The notes under the pieces were generated by a model, which was not told where the DNA came from, made no database searches, and worked only from the letters and a program-made list of their open reading frames with translations. 64,000 nucleotides of DNA, from positions 62,001-126,000 of the forward strand of contig SCQE01000088.1 of assembly GCA_004321915.1 (NCBI GenBank). Reading direction: 5' to 3'. The stretch's first letter is position 1, and the number at the start of each line of letters is the position of its first letter. Source of the stretch: Nitrospirota bacterium. GTDB lineage: Bacteria; Nitrospirota; Thermodesulfovibrionia; Thermodesulfovibrionales; Dissulfurispiraceae. A program made the position numbers and the translations under genes. Of the stretch, positions 16,695-25,555 are shown one piece after another.

Positions 16695-17810
16695 ATGCTG
16701 ATAATACAAAGATTATACCTCAAAGAATTCCTTAAAACACTTGCCGTCCTCACCTTCGGGATCGCTGCGGTGTTCAGTATTATCGGCCTCGTAAACAGGG
16801 TTGGGGATTTCATGCAGCACAACCCTCCGGCCGCAATGCTTGTGCAATATACCCTTCTGGGGTTCCCGAAATATGTGCATTACCTTCTGCCGATGGCGAT
16901 ACTCTTGAGCACTCTTTTTATCTTTTCTCAGGCCCTGAAAAGGAGAGAGATCATTGCGGTAAAATCCGCATCGGGCAGGATGAAAAAACTGCTTATGCCT
17001 TTTGTTTACACAGGACTCCTTCTTACGCTTTTCGGATTTGTGGTGGGAGAACTCGTAGTGCCGGCTTCCACAAAAAAAATGCACCAGATAAAGAACAGAA
17101 TAATCAAAAAAGACAAAAAACATCTGTTCCGCGAAGGCACGCTTTATATGAGAGGCAAGAACAACTCGATCGTCAGGGTAGGCCTTTACATGCCCGACAA
17201 GAACATTTCGAAAGATGTTTCGATATTCGTATTTGACGACGCAGGGCTCAAGGAAAGGATCAACGCAGAGTCGGCAGAGTGGGATGAAGATGCGTGGGTA
17301 TTGAAAAAGGTGTCGATACAGGATATAGAGCAAGGCAGAACAACTGAAAAAGGGCTGCTCCGCTATGAAGGCATGGAATCGCCGAAGATATTTCAGGAGG
17401 ACATCTGGAACACCGAAGAGATGACCATTCAGGAACTTTTTTCTTATCGCAAGCGTCTGAATGAGGCCGGCTTTAAGAATGTGCGCCTCGTCGTATATAT
17501 CAATTCGCGGCTGTCTTATCCCTTTATAAACTTTTTCATGCTGTTACTCGGAATTTCCCTCTCGATCGGGGGTGAACAGAAACTGTTCCAGAGGATCCAT
17601 CATTCTGCCGTCTTTTCCGGCTCCCGTGCCAATGCAGGCATAATATCCGCCGCGATAGGACTATTGATAAGCCTCATATACTGGTTCGGATATTCGCTTT
17701 TCCTTTCGCTGGGTTATGCGGGCACAGTGCCTCCGGCCTCCGCTCCGTGGATAGTGCCCGCCGTATTTGCGTTAATTGCGGCCTATTTGTATAAGGAGAT
17801 CCCGGAATGA
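16695..17810 (+). CDS. lptG: LPS export permease LptG
   Basis: A 371-residue partner of LptF with the same layout: three N-terminal membrane segments, a periplasmic beta-jellyroll (about 130-270) and three C-terminal segments. The coupling-helix region KRREIIAVKSASGRM is clear. The start directly follows the lptF stop, and its own last 4 bp overlap the flavin oxidoreductase gene. F/G naming rests on order and similarity and could be reversed. Confidence 0.88.
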   Translation: MLIIQRLYLKEFLKTLAVLTFGIAAVFSIIGLVNRVGDFMQHNPPAAMLVQYTLLGFPKYVHYLLPMAILLSTLFIFSQALKRREIIAVKSASGRMKKLLMPFVYTGLLLTLFGFVVGELVVPASTKKMHQIKNRIIKKDKKHLFREGTLYMRGKNNSIVRVGLYMPDKNISKDVSIFVFDDAGLKERINAESAEWDEDAWVLKKVSIQDIEQGRTTEKGLLRYEGMESPKIFQEDIWNTEEMTIQELFSYRKRLNEAGFKNVRLVVYINSRLSYPFINFFMLLLGISLSIGGEQKLFQRIHHSAVFSGSRANAGIISAAIGLLISLIYWFGYSLFLSLGYAGTVPPASAPWIVPAVFALIAAYLYKEIPE

Positions 17811-18907
17811 GCATGCTCTTCGAACCTTTCACATTTGCCGGGATGGAACTCCGCAACCGCATCGTGAGGTCCGCGACATATGAGAAGCGGGCTGATGTGG
17901 ACGGCTTTGTGACCGAAGAACTGATAACCCTTTACAGGAATCTTGCAAAAGGCGGGGCCGGCCTGATCATAACCGGGAATGCCCTTGTGCATGTCTCGGG
18001 ACGCTCTGTACCGCAGGCCATCTGCATCCATAACGATTTTTATATCGACAAGCTTAAAAAGCTTACCGAGGCCGTACACAAAAAATCCGGCAGAGTGGCC
18101 ATTCAGCTAGTTCACGGGGGCAGACAATGTTTCCCTTCAATGCTCGGAACAGAGCGACCGCTTGCGCCGTCAGAGGTCTACGAACCCACCCTAAAGACAA
18201 CGCCCCGGGCGATGATCGACGAAGAGATATGGCAAATCATCGAATCGTTCGGCGATGCGGCAAGAAGGGCCGTGTACGCCGGGTTTGACGGCATACAGGT
18301 CCACGGCGCACACGGCTACCTCGTTAACAACTTCCTATCGCCCTACACAAACAAAAGGACCGACTACTGGGGCGGGGACGAAGAGCGCAGGTTCCATTTT
18401 CTGGAAGAGGTCTTTAAGTCCATCCGTAAAGAGGCGGGGGACCATTATCCCATAATGATAAAACTCAATTCGGCGGATTTTGTCGAAGGAGGACTTACGG
18501 TCCAAGAATCGCTGAAAATAGCCAAACGGCTTGAAGATATGGGACTGGATGCGGTAGAGGTGAGCGGCGGTATTTATGAGTCGCAGCTGAAAGCGGCCCG
18601 CACCGGCATAAAGACCGTAGAACAGGAGGCCTATTTCAGGGAAGCGGCGAGAACATTCAAAAAAGAGTTGAACATTCCGCTTATGCTCGTGGGCGGTATA
18701 CGCTCTAAAACATTGGCCGAAGACATACTTAGAGAGGGCGATGCCGACCTCATCTCCCTTTCGAGGCCGTTAATAAGAGAGCCTGACCTGCCGAATAAGT
18801 TTAAAGAGGGCAAAGAGAAAGCGGACTGCATCTCCTGCAACGGCTGCATGCGCTTCATGAAGCTCGATATGGTCAGATGCACACAGCTCGAAAAAGGGGC
18901 GGACTGA
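17807..18907 (+). CDS. NADH:flavin oxidoreductase (old yellow enzyme family)
   Basis: A 366-residue FMN-binding TIM barrel that reduces activated C=C bonds. It has the family motif HGAHGYLVNNFLSPYTNKRTD. After the barrel the protein ends with a cysteine group C-x2-C-x2-C-x11-C (CISCNGC ... VRC), as in 2,4-dienoyl-CoA reductase-type enzymes, where it binds a [4Fe-4S] cluster. The C-terminal FAD/NADPH domain of those enzymes is absent, so electrons would have to come from another protein. It overlaps lptG by 4 bp and is followed 1 bp later by mtnP. Confidence 0.85.
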   Translation: MSMLFEPFTFAGMELRNRIVRSATYEKRADVDGFVTEELITLYRNLAKGGAGLIITGNALVHVSGRSVPQAICIHNDFYIDKLKKLTEAVHKKSGRVAIQLVHGGRQCFPSMLGTERPLAPSEVYEPTLKTTPRAMIDEEIWQIIESFGDAARRAVYAGFDGIQVHGAHGYLVNNFLSPYTNKRTDYWGGDEERRFHFLEEVFKSIRKEAGDHYPIMIKLNSADFVEGGLTVQESLKIAKRLEDMGLDAVEVSGGIYESQLKAARTGIKTVEQEAYFREAARTFKKELNIPLMLVGGIRSKTLAEDILREGDADLISLSRPLIREPDLPNKFKEGKEKADCISCNGCMRFMKLDMVRCTQLEKGAD

Positions 18908-18908
18908 T

Positions 18909-19694
18909 ATGAAACTCGGAATTATCGGCGGAAGCGGGATTTATGATATCGAGGGCCTCGGTGCGACCGAAGAAATCTCTGTTGAAACCCCGTACGGCAA
19001 GCCTTCCGCGCACTATAGGGCCGGAAAAATCGAGGACAGAAAGGTCGTATTTCTGCCCCGACACGGCGCGGACCATTCGATAGCCCCGCACAAAATAAAT
19101 TACAGGGCGAATATCTGGGGATTCAAATCTTTAGGGGTAGAAAAAATAATCAGCGTGGGCGCAGTAGGCGGGATAAGCGGCAATCTGAAACCGGGGGATC
19201 TGGTGGTCCTCGACCAGTTGATCGACTTTACCTTCGGGGCGCGGCAATCAACTTTTTTCGAAGACGATAAAGTCGCGCATATAGACTTCACCGAACCGTA
19301 CTGCGCCGAGATGAGAAAAACGGTCTTATCTGTCGCTGAAAACATAGGGTTGGCGGTAAAAGAGAACGGCTCTTACATATGCGTTAACGGCCCCAGACTT
19401 GAAACTGCGAAGGAAATCCGGCATTTTTCGATGATCGGGGCCGATGTGGTCGGCATGACCGGAATGCCGGAAGCGGCTTTGGCGAGGGAGGCGGAGATAT
19501 GTCTCTGCGGAATGGCCGTGGTGACTAATTACGCGGCAGGAATTTCAAAAAACAAGCTTACGGTCACAGAGGTGATCGAAACCATGAAAAAATCTACGGA
19601 CAACCTTAAAAAGCTCATACGGGAATTTGTCCTTCAACTCCCGGCCGAACGCAATTGCGACTGCAAAGACGCGCTTAAAAATGCAGTAATGTGA
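18909..19694 (+). CDS. mtnP: S-methyl-5'-thioadenosine phosphorylase
   Basis: A 261-residue nucleoside phosphorylase that splits methylthioadenosine into adenine and methylthioribose 1-phosphate, a step of methionine salvage. Family motifs are present: GIIGGSGIYDIEG at the start, PRHGADHSI for phosphate binding and CVNGPRLET and GMTGMPEAALAREAEIC for base and ribose binding. It could also act on inosine or guanosine, as some relatives do. It is the last gene of the lptF operon and converges on panD with about 30 bp between; I see no clear terminator there. Confidence 0.92.
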   Translation: MKLGIIGGSGIYDIEGLGATEEISVETPYGKPSAHYRAGKIEDRKVVFLPRHGADHSIAPHKINYRANIWGFKSLGVEKIISVGAVGGISGNLKPGDLVVLDQLIDFTFGARQSTFFEDDKVAHIDFTEPYCAEMRKTVLSVAENIGLAVKENGSYICVNGPRLETAKEIRHFSMIGADVVGMTGMPEAALAREAEICLCGMAVVTNYAAGISKNKLTVTEVIETMKKSTDNLKKLIREFVLQLPAERNCDCKDALKNAVM

Positions 19695-19724
19695 GGGGCA
19701 AAACAGGATTTCAAAGCTGAAAAG

Positions 19725-20075
19725 CTAAGCGGGGTTGTTCTGGGGGTCCAGTTTGATTATGGTTGGGACAAAGCCGGACTTTATTTCGTCTTCGTCCATA
19801 TGGCAGTAGGAAAAAATTATGATTTTATCGCCTACCATGCCTTTACGGGCGGTAGGTCCGTTAAGACAAAATTCTCTCGAGCCCCGTCTGCCCGGAATCA
19901 CATAAGTTTCAAAACGTTCGCCGTTGTTAAGGTTGCTTATCATGACCTGCTCGTAAGGGAGTATGCCGGCCTTGTCCATTAAGTCGAGGTCTATCGTAAT
20001 GCTTCCCTCATAGGCCAAGTTCGACTCGGTGACCGTCGCCATATGGATTTTTGATCTTAGAAAACAGCGGAGCAT
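19725..20075 (-). CDS. panD: Aspartate 1-decarboxylase
   Basis: A 116-residue pyruvoyl enzyme that makes beta-alanine for pantothenate and CoA. The self-cleavage site is Gly24-Ser25 in YEGSITID, exactly where expected; Ser25 becomes the pyruvoyl cofactor. Lys9 (SKIH) and Arg54 region (GERFETY) also match. Last gene of the pcrA-gatC-panD operon, 9 bp after gatC. Confidence 0.95.
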   Translation of the reverse strand: MLRCFLRSKIHMATVTESNLAYEGSITIDLDLMDKAGILPYEQVMISNLNNGERFETYVIPGRRGSREFCLNGPTARKGMVGDKIIIFSYCHMDEDEIKSGFVPTIIKLDPQNNPA

Positions 20076-20084
20076 AAGGCAGAT

Positions 20085-20372
20085 TTATTCTATTATTTTC
20101 GGGACCCTGTAAAATTTACCGGTCCCATCAGGGCTGTTTTTGAGCGCCTCTTCCACCTGAAGCGAATCGCCCACCCTGTCTTCTCTCATAACATTCTTTA
20201 AAGGAAGGACATGCGATGTAGGTCCGATATCGGCAGTATCAAGTTTACCGAGCTGTTCGACATAACCGAGAATGGAGTTGAGCTGGCTGCGAAAAGTTTC
20301 GGCTTCTTCATCCGCCAGACTGAGCCGCGAAAGACCTGCTATATGTTTTACTTCATCGGCCGAAATGCTCAC
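20085..20372 (-). CDS. gatC: Asp/Glu-tRNA amidotransferase subunit C
   Basis: A 95-residue GatC with the typical opening VKHIAGLSRLSLADEEAETF and the ending NSPDGTGKFYRVPKIIE. GatC holds GatA and GatB together in the complex that converts misacylated Glu-tRNA(Gln) or Asp-tRNA(Asn). gatA and gatB are not in the window. It starts with GTG 2 bp after the pcrA stop. Confidence 0.93.
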   Translation of the reverse strand: MSISADEVKHIAGLSRLSLADEEAETFRSQLNSILGYVEQLGKLDTADIGPTSHVLPLKNVMREDRVGDSLQVEEALKNSPDGTGKFYRVPKIIE

Positions 20373-20374
20373 CG

Positions 20375-22474
20375 CTACACCTTTTCGAGATTCACAAATT
20401 TGATCGCAAGGCGTTTAAGGCCGATGCCCGGAAAGTTGACCGTCACCTTTGTGTCATCGCCTTCGCCGGAGCAGTCTCTGACAACGCCCACGCCCCATGC
20501 CGGATGTTTTACCCTGCATCCGATCACATAGGCGCACGATAATTTCTGGGCCGAAGGCTTTAAAGGCTTGCAAGCAGCTTCGGGTTTTCTAAATGCCTTT
20601 TCGGTCCAATGACAGCAGTCCTTGGGAATGTCCTGTAAAAAGCGGGACGGCTCCTGCTCCTGCACTTTAGAATAAAGACGCCTTTTCTTCACGCCGGTCA
20701 TACAGAGCATATCTTTTGCCCTAGTCATACCCACATAGAAAAGTCTTCGTTCTTCGTACATCTCGTGGGGGTCGTCCATTGCCTTGAAATAGGGGAGAAT
20801 GCCTTCTTCGAGCCCCACAAGAAACACCACAGGGAATTCCAGACCTTTTGCGCTGTGAAGAGTCATCAAGGACACGCCCGGTTTTTTGTCCTCATCCATC
20901 GTTGCCATAAGAGATACCCTTTCGGAAAAATCTTTTACCGACAGTGTCTCCGCCGAAGAAACGAGTTCCATTATGTTCTGGAGCCGCTCCTCTTCGATAT
21001 CGTCGAGATAACCGGTTTTTTCGGCTATGTCCTTAAGCATTTCGGCTGCTGACTTATAATTCGCACTGGACATCGCGTCGATGGTCTTTATGAATTCGCG
21101 CAGCTTCTCCTTGAGAGATGCGGCCACGGAATCGGATTTTAGCATGGACTTGATCGCCGCATACAGGCTCGTCGAGTTCTTCTTCGATTCCTGTTCTATC
21201 TTCGACAAAGTGGATGCGCCCACACCCCTGTGAGGACTGTTTATAACACGTCTGAGGCTCAGGTTGTCATCGTGGTTCAATATAAGCCGGAGGTACGAAA
21301 TAATATCTTTTATCTCACGCCTGTGATAAAAACTTATTCCACTGACCACATGGTAAGGAATGCCTTCGGCCCTCAACGCATCTTCAAGCGCCCTCGCCTG
21401 AAGGTTTATTCTATACAGCAGGGCAAAATCTTTATAATCGTAACTATCTTTAAGATAAAGGTCCTTTATAATGCGCGCGATATATTTGGCCTCTTCCTCT
21501 TCCGTATTCAGTCTGCAGTAAAAGACCTTTTCTCCGCTGCCCTTGTCGGTCCAGAGGGTCTTTGCTTTTCTATGAGGGTTCTTGGAGATTACCGCGCCCG
21601 AAACATCGAGAATGTTCTGGGTAGAGCGGTAATTCTGTTCGAGTTTGATTATCTTCGCATCAGGATAATCCTTGTTGAAACTCAGGATGTTGCTGATATC
21701 GGCGCCCCTGAATTTATAGATGCTCTGATCATCATCCCCCACAGCGCATATATTTTTGTGTCCGGCCAAAAGCTGCAACAGCCGGTACTGCGATTTGTTC
21801 GTGTCCTGAAATTCGTCCACAAGCACGTATGGGAACATATCCTGATACTTTTGCTTTACCGGGGGGTTCTCTTCCAAAAGCCTGACCGTCTGCATGATAA
21901 GATCGTCGAAATCGAGGGCATTGCACCGTTTCAACTCGTCCTGATACTTAAGATAAACCCTGCCTAGCTTTTCATCGAAACTGAACCCGTCGCCTTGGGA
22001 AAGAAACTGTTCCGGAGAAATAAGCGAGGCCTTGAGCAGGCTTATCCTCGATGCCACGCCCTTATAAAGGGCCTCATAGATTTTAAAGTCCCTAAGGATA
22101 TGCCTGATAAGGCTGCATTGATCATCGTCGTCATAAATAGAGAAATCGGATTTATAACCGAGAGACTTTATCTCTCTGCGTAATATCTTATTGCATTGGG
22201 AGTGGAAAGTGCCTATCCACGAGCTTTTAATATCGCCGTCCACGAACTTGCCGATGCGCTCTTTCATTTCGTTTGCGGCCTTGTTTGTGAACGTGACTGT
22301 CAGTATAGAGGAGGGTTTGTACTTCTTTTTCCTTACGAGATACGCGAACTTATGGGTTATAACCCGGGTTTTACCGCTCCCTGCACCCGCAAGTACAAGC
22401 AACGGTCCTTTGCTGTGGAGTATGGCTTCTTTTTGTTGGGAATTAAGATCTTCTAACAAGGCTTCTTTCGCCAT
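20375..22474 (-). CDS. pcrA: UvrD/PcrA-type DNA helicase
   Basis: A 699-residue superfamily 1A 3'-5' helicase. Motif I is AGAGSGKT, motif II VDEFQDTN, motif III VGDDDQSIYKFRGA, motif V FPVVFLVGLEEGILP and motif VI RRLFYVGMTRAKD. The last ~50 residues (VKHPAWGVGVV ...) form the Tudor-like domain that binds RNA polymerase in PcrA and UvrD. Roles are nucleotide excision repair and clearing of replication and transcription blocks. The start at 22474 follows a short AT-rich leader with no strong ribosome site. PcrA versus UvrD versus Rep cannot be settled here. Confidence 0.92.
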   Translation of the reverse strand: MAKEALLEDLNSQQKEAILHSKGPLLVLAGAGSGKTRVITHKFAYLVRKKKYKPSSILTVTFTNKAANEMKERIGKFVDGDIKSSWIGTFHSQCNKILRREIKSLGYKSDFSIYDDDDQCSLIRHILRDFKIYEALYKGVASRISLLKASLISPEQFLSQGDGFSFDEKLGRVYLKYQDELKRCNALDFDDLIMQTVRLLEENPPVKQKYQDMFPYVLVDEFQDTNKSQYRLLQLLAGHKNICAVGDDDQSIYKFRGADISNILSFNKDYPDAKIIKLEQNYRSTQNILDVSGAVISKNPHRKAKTLWTDKGSGEKVFYCRLNTEEEEAKYIARIIKDLYLKDSYDYKDFALLYRINLQARALEDALRAEGIPYHVVSGISFYHRREIKDIISYLRLILNHDDNLSLRRVINSPHRGVGASTLSKIEQESKKNSTSLYAAIKSMLKSDSVAASLKEKLREFIKTIDAMSSANYKSAAEMLKDIAEKTGYLDDIEEERLQNIMELVSSAETLSVKDFSERVSLMATMDEDKKPGVSLMTLHSAKGLEFPVVFLVGLEEGILPYFKAMDDPHEMYEERRLFYVGMTRAKDMLCMTGVKKRRLYSKVQEQEPSRFLQDIPKDCCHWTEKAFRKPEAACKPLKPSAQKLSCAYVIGCRVKHPAWGVGVVRDCSGEGDDTKVTVNFPGIGLKRLAIKFVNLEKV

Positions 22475-22489
22475 TTTCTGATTTATTTA

Positions 22490-22498
22490 AGTATACCA
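22490..22498 (-). promoter_or_regulatory. Extended -10 promoter of pcrA-gatC-panD
   Basis: On the minus strand TGG-TATACT (complement of 22490-22498) matches an extended -10 element, 15 bp before the pcrA ATG. No -35 box is evident. The transcript would have a very short leader. Confidence 0.4.
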
Positions 22499-22526
22499 TA
22501 AAAGACGCGGGCTGCGGTAGTCATGG

Positions 22527-23732
22527 CTAATATTTGTAACTTGCCCCGAACTCGAGGCCGTGCGATTTATATTTATACTGGTCGTAATTGGAGTCCCTTT
22601 CCGAAAACCTGTAGGCCATATCAAGGCTGAAATGCCGCACCGGATTCCACCCCATTCCGGCGGCAAGATCGTTGAGCCTGTCGCTTCTCTGTTGAAAAAC
22701 TGTCAGCGCAAGATGAGAATCCCCCCTGAAAGATTTTTGCGTGGCCGAACCGCTCAGATACGTTTCTATTTTTGCAGAAGGCTTATATGTCGCGGTCAGT
22801 CCGAACGATTCGTCAACGCTGTAAAGCTGATCGAGAAATATTTCTTCCTGAAGCCAGCGCTCCGCAACAGCCGACAATGCGACCTTGCCGGTCAACTGAT
22901 GGGCAAGCTGGGCCTTTCCTATAATGCCGGCGAAGTTCCTTGAGCCGAACTCTTCATATCTTCTGCCCGAGTGGCCTCCGGAAAGCGACACCACGGTCTT
23001 GCCGCCCAGCTTGCCGTTATACCCGAGCTTAAACATTTCACCCGTACTGTCATTGCCTACAAAACGGCCGCCTACCGCCTGTTTCTTGTCGTAATCGATT
23101 TCATTTATATGATAGCTTGTAAAAAAAGTGCTGTCGGGCGAAGGTGAATATGAAAGCACTCCGGAGTATGTGTTGTTTGTGTATTCTTTCGACTCCAGTG
23201 CCTGAAGAGAAAAATCCTTTCTCTCGCTTCTGACAAGCGCACGTATGGCAAAACCCGATGGAAGATCATATCCGACCGAAACCTCTTTGACCTCGCTTAT
23301 CTGCTCGTTCTTTTGGTTGGATGTAAAATCCTTTTTCAATACCAGAGACCGTTGATAGGTTTCGCTCGCTGTTGCCTTTACCTTGTCCAGAAAATTCAGT
23401 TTGAGTTTTAGGCTGACTTCATCCTGATTTGCGTTCTGGTCTTTATAATGCTTGTACCTTAAAATATCTTTTTTTATGAAGGCCTCCATTTCCTGCCTCG
23501 ACCATTTGTAGTTGAAACTCGCCCCTAAGCTGAGTTGATTGATCGTTTCGGACATCCTGTCGTCGCCGGACAACGCTTTCAGATACTCCTTGTCCTTTAC
23601 CCGGAACAAATTGCTGTCATAATAGGTCTTTGCCGAAACGAACGGTTTGATCCTGTCTCCGATAATTTCTGCAGACACGCATACATTCAGGGAAGTTGCA
23701 AGAAATACCACAAAAAAAATTGCCGTCTTCAA
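22527..23732 (-). CDS. epsL: Outer-membrane beta-barrel protein, EpsL type
   Basis: A 401-residue protein with a signal peptide (about 21 residues, ending VSA) and a body made of alternating strands ending in YKY, as in outer-membrane barrels. It resembles the EpsL family found in exosortase-associated polysaccharide loci, where it probably helps the polymer leave the cell. The best start is TTG at 23730-23732, 1 bp after the sugar transferase stop (TGA-T-TTG). It is the last gene of the exopolysaccharide locus. Confidence 0.75.
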   Translation of the reverse strand: MKTAIFFVVFLATSLNVCVSAEIIGDRIKPFVSAKTYYDSNLFRVKDKEYLKALSGDDRMSETINQLSLGASFNYKWSRQEMEAFIKKDILRYKHYKDQNANQDEVSLKLKLNFLDKVKATASETYQRSLVLKKDFTSNQKNEQISEVKEVSVGYDLPSGFAIRALVRSERKDFSLQALESKEYTNNTYSGVLSYSPSPDSTFFTSYHINEIDYDKKQAVGGRFVGNDSTGEMFKLGYNGKLGGKTVVSLSGGHSGRRYEEFGSRNFAGIIGKAQLAHQLTGKVALSAVAERWLQEEIFLDQLYSVDESFGLTATYKPSAKIETYLSGSATQKSFRGDSHLALTVFQQRSDRLNDLAAGMGWNPVRHFSLDMAYRFSERDSNYDQYKYKSHGLEFGASYKY

Positions 23733-23733
23733 A

Positions 23734-25164
23734 TCAATATCCGGTGCCCCTGAAAACGACAGTAATAGCCTTTACCAGTATCCGGGCATCGAGTTTGAGC
23801 GACCAGTTATCGATATATTCCAAGTCATGCTTCATCCAGCGGTCGAAATCCTTGTCGTTCCGCGCCACAACCTCATGTATACAGGCCATGCCCGGCCTGA
23901 GGCTCAAGCGGCGCCTTTGCCAACTTTCGTATTTTTTAACTTCCGCAGGAAGGGGCGGCCTAGGCCCGATAAGCGACATCTCTCCTTTGAGTACATTAAT
24001 CAACTGAGGCAATTCGTCAAGACTGGTCCTTCTGAGAATGCGACCTATACTTGTTATGCGCGGATCTTTCTGAATTTTAAACACAGGACCTTCGAGTTCA
24101 TTATGTTTCATTAATTCTTTCAGTTGTTTTTCGGCATCATCGACCATTGTTCTGAACTTGTAAATGCGGAATTCGCGTCCATTGGTACCGCACCTGACCT
24201 GCCTGAAGAAAACCGGTCCTTTCGATGTAAGTTTTATCCCGATCCCGATCAGGGTAAAAAATGGAGCGAGCAAAATAAGGCCGAAAAAAGAACCTGCTAT
24301 GTCTATAAATCTTTTTACCGCAAGCAGTCCTGAATCCAGCGGTGTGGTGTCAAAAGTGAGCAACGGCCATCCGTGCATGTCCTTTATAAGGGGCTTGGCT
24401 ATCTCGGTATTAAAGAAGTCAACAGCAATTGTGGCCCTGACGCCGACCTTTTCGCAAACCATTACATAATCCTCAAGGCTATTGAGCCATTTTCGGGGCA
24501 TAAGAAAAACCACCTCATCGATAACATTTTTAACCAGTATATTCTCGATATCGTCAAAGGTGCCTATCACCCTGCTGTTTTCTATTTCAGCGCCTATCAT
24601 CTCTTTTTCATCTACGAAACCAAAAATCCTGACCCCCCATTCAGGATGTTTGTTGATGTTTTGCGCGAACAGCCTTGCCCTATCACCGGAGCCGACTAAA
24701 AGCAATACCCTGAAATTGTAACCGCTTTTCCGGATATAGTGCAGAAACATCAGTACGGTCATTTTTTCGGCCGTAAGCAGAATGACGACCAAAACGAATA
24801 ATGCAAGTATGAAGTTTCTTGTCAGTATCTCCCATTTTAAAAAAAATGCCGTAGCCGAAAAAACAAGCACGGAAACCAAAGAGGCGTCGAAAATGATCCA
24901 GAAAATACGGAAAAAACCCTTCTCTCGCATGGAATCATAAACACCGAAGTGAGTGAGGGTTGCGATCCACAAGACCAGCGTGAAAATCAACAGCCCAAGA
25001 TATTCCCTGAGAGAGTAAGCTTTGTTCAAAAAGCTTTGCGGCAGGATAGTAATATCCTGAAGACCGCTGCTCAAGCTATATGCAAAAATAAACGAAACCG
25101 CCACGATAAGGCAGTCAACGGAAATTGCTGTTTTATGAATAAAGCTATCCTGTTCTTTAAGCAT
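23734..25164 (-). CDS. Initiating undecaprenyl-phosphate sugar transferase
   Basis: A 476-residue polyprenyl glycosylphosphotransferase. The N-terminus has four or five membrane segments (about 10-125) and a Rossmann-like CoA-binding-like domain (about 130-250). The C-terminal catalytic domain (about 270-476) starts at a membrane segment and carries KFRTMVDDAE, RRTSLDELPQL and SLIGPRPPLP. It moves a sugar phosphate onto undecaprenyl phosphate to begin each repeat unit. Glucose or galactose phosphate is usual; the true sugar is unknown. It is followed by epsL and divergent from a VanZ-like gene. Confidence 0.9.
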   Translation of the reverse strand: MLKEQDSFIHKTAISVDCLIVAVSFIFAYSLSSGLQDITILPQSFLNKAYSLREYLGLLIFTLVLWIATLTHFGVYDSMREKGFFRIFWIIFDASLVSVLVFSATAFFLKWEILTRNFILALFVLVVILLTAEKMTVLMFLHYIRKSGYNFRVLLLVGSGDRARLFAQNINKHPEWGVRIFGFVDEKEMIGAEIENSRVIGTFDDIENILVKNVIDEVVFLMPRKWLNSLEDYVMVCEKVGVRATIAVDFFNTEIAKPLIKDMHGWPLLTFDTTPLDSGLLAVKRFIDIAGSFFGLILLAPFFTLIGIGIKLTSKGPVFFRQVRCGTNGREFRIYKFRTMVDDAEKQLKELMKHNELEGPVFKIQKDPRITSIGRILRRTSLDELPQLINVLKGEMSLIGPRPPLPAEVKKYESWQRRRLSLRPGMACIHEVVARNDKDFDRWMKHDLEYIDNWSLKLDARILVKAITVVFRGTGY

Positions 25165-25210
25165 AGATTTCGCCGGTCCTTGCTGTTTGTGGTATCATCC
25201 TATCAACCAG

Positions 25211-25555
25211 ATGTTTGCAAAAACCCTTTTTTATATAACGGCCGCATTAATCTTCGTCCTTTCGGTGGTACCTAATTATAAACATCTGCCTGATGTATTT
25301 TCATTGAGCGATGTGTTAAACCATTTTGCCGCTTTTGCCGTTCTTGCGGCACTGCTGGATTCTGCGTATCGCAAGATGGGAATACCACAAAAGATACTGA
25401 TACTTTTAGGATACGGACTGTTCATCGAGGTCGTGCAGTATTTCATACCGTACAGAAAATTCTCGCTAGCCGATTTGGCAATAGACGGCGTAGGGGTATG
25501 CGCGTATTTTGTAGTTGCGTGGAAAATATTAATCCGAAACTCTTCTAAGGCTTAA
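25211..25555 (+). CDS. VanZ-like membrane protein
   Basis: A 114-residue protein with four predicted membrane segments and the VanZ motifs DVLNHFAAFAVL and GYGLFIEVVQYFIPYRKFSLADLAIDGVG. I start at the ATG at 25211; an in-frame codon 24 bp earlier is not better supported. It is the only plus-strand gene inside the exopolysaccharide locus. Its 3' end overlaps the end of the WecG-type gene by 27 bp, tail to tail. VanZ-like proteins are common in exosortase loci, but their task there is not known to me. Confidence 0.85.
   Translation: MFAKTLFYITAALIFVLSVVPNYKHLPDVFSLSDVLNHFAAFAVLAALLDSAYRKMGIPQKILILLGYGLFIEVVQYFIPYRKFSLADLAIDGVGVCAYFVVAWKILIRNSSKA

Noticed and set aside
21230-21967. Plus-strand open frame of 245 codons inside pcrA
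   Set aside because: Antisense to conserved helicase motifs, with no domain of its own.
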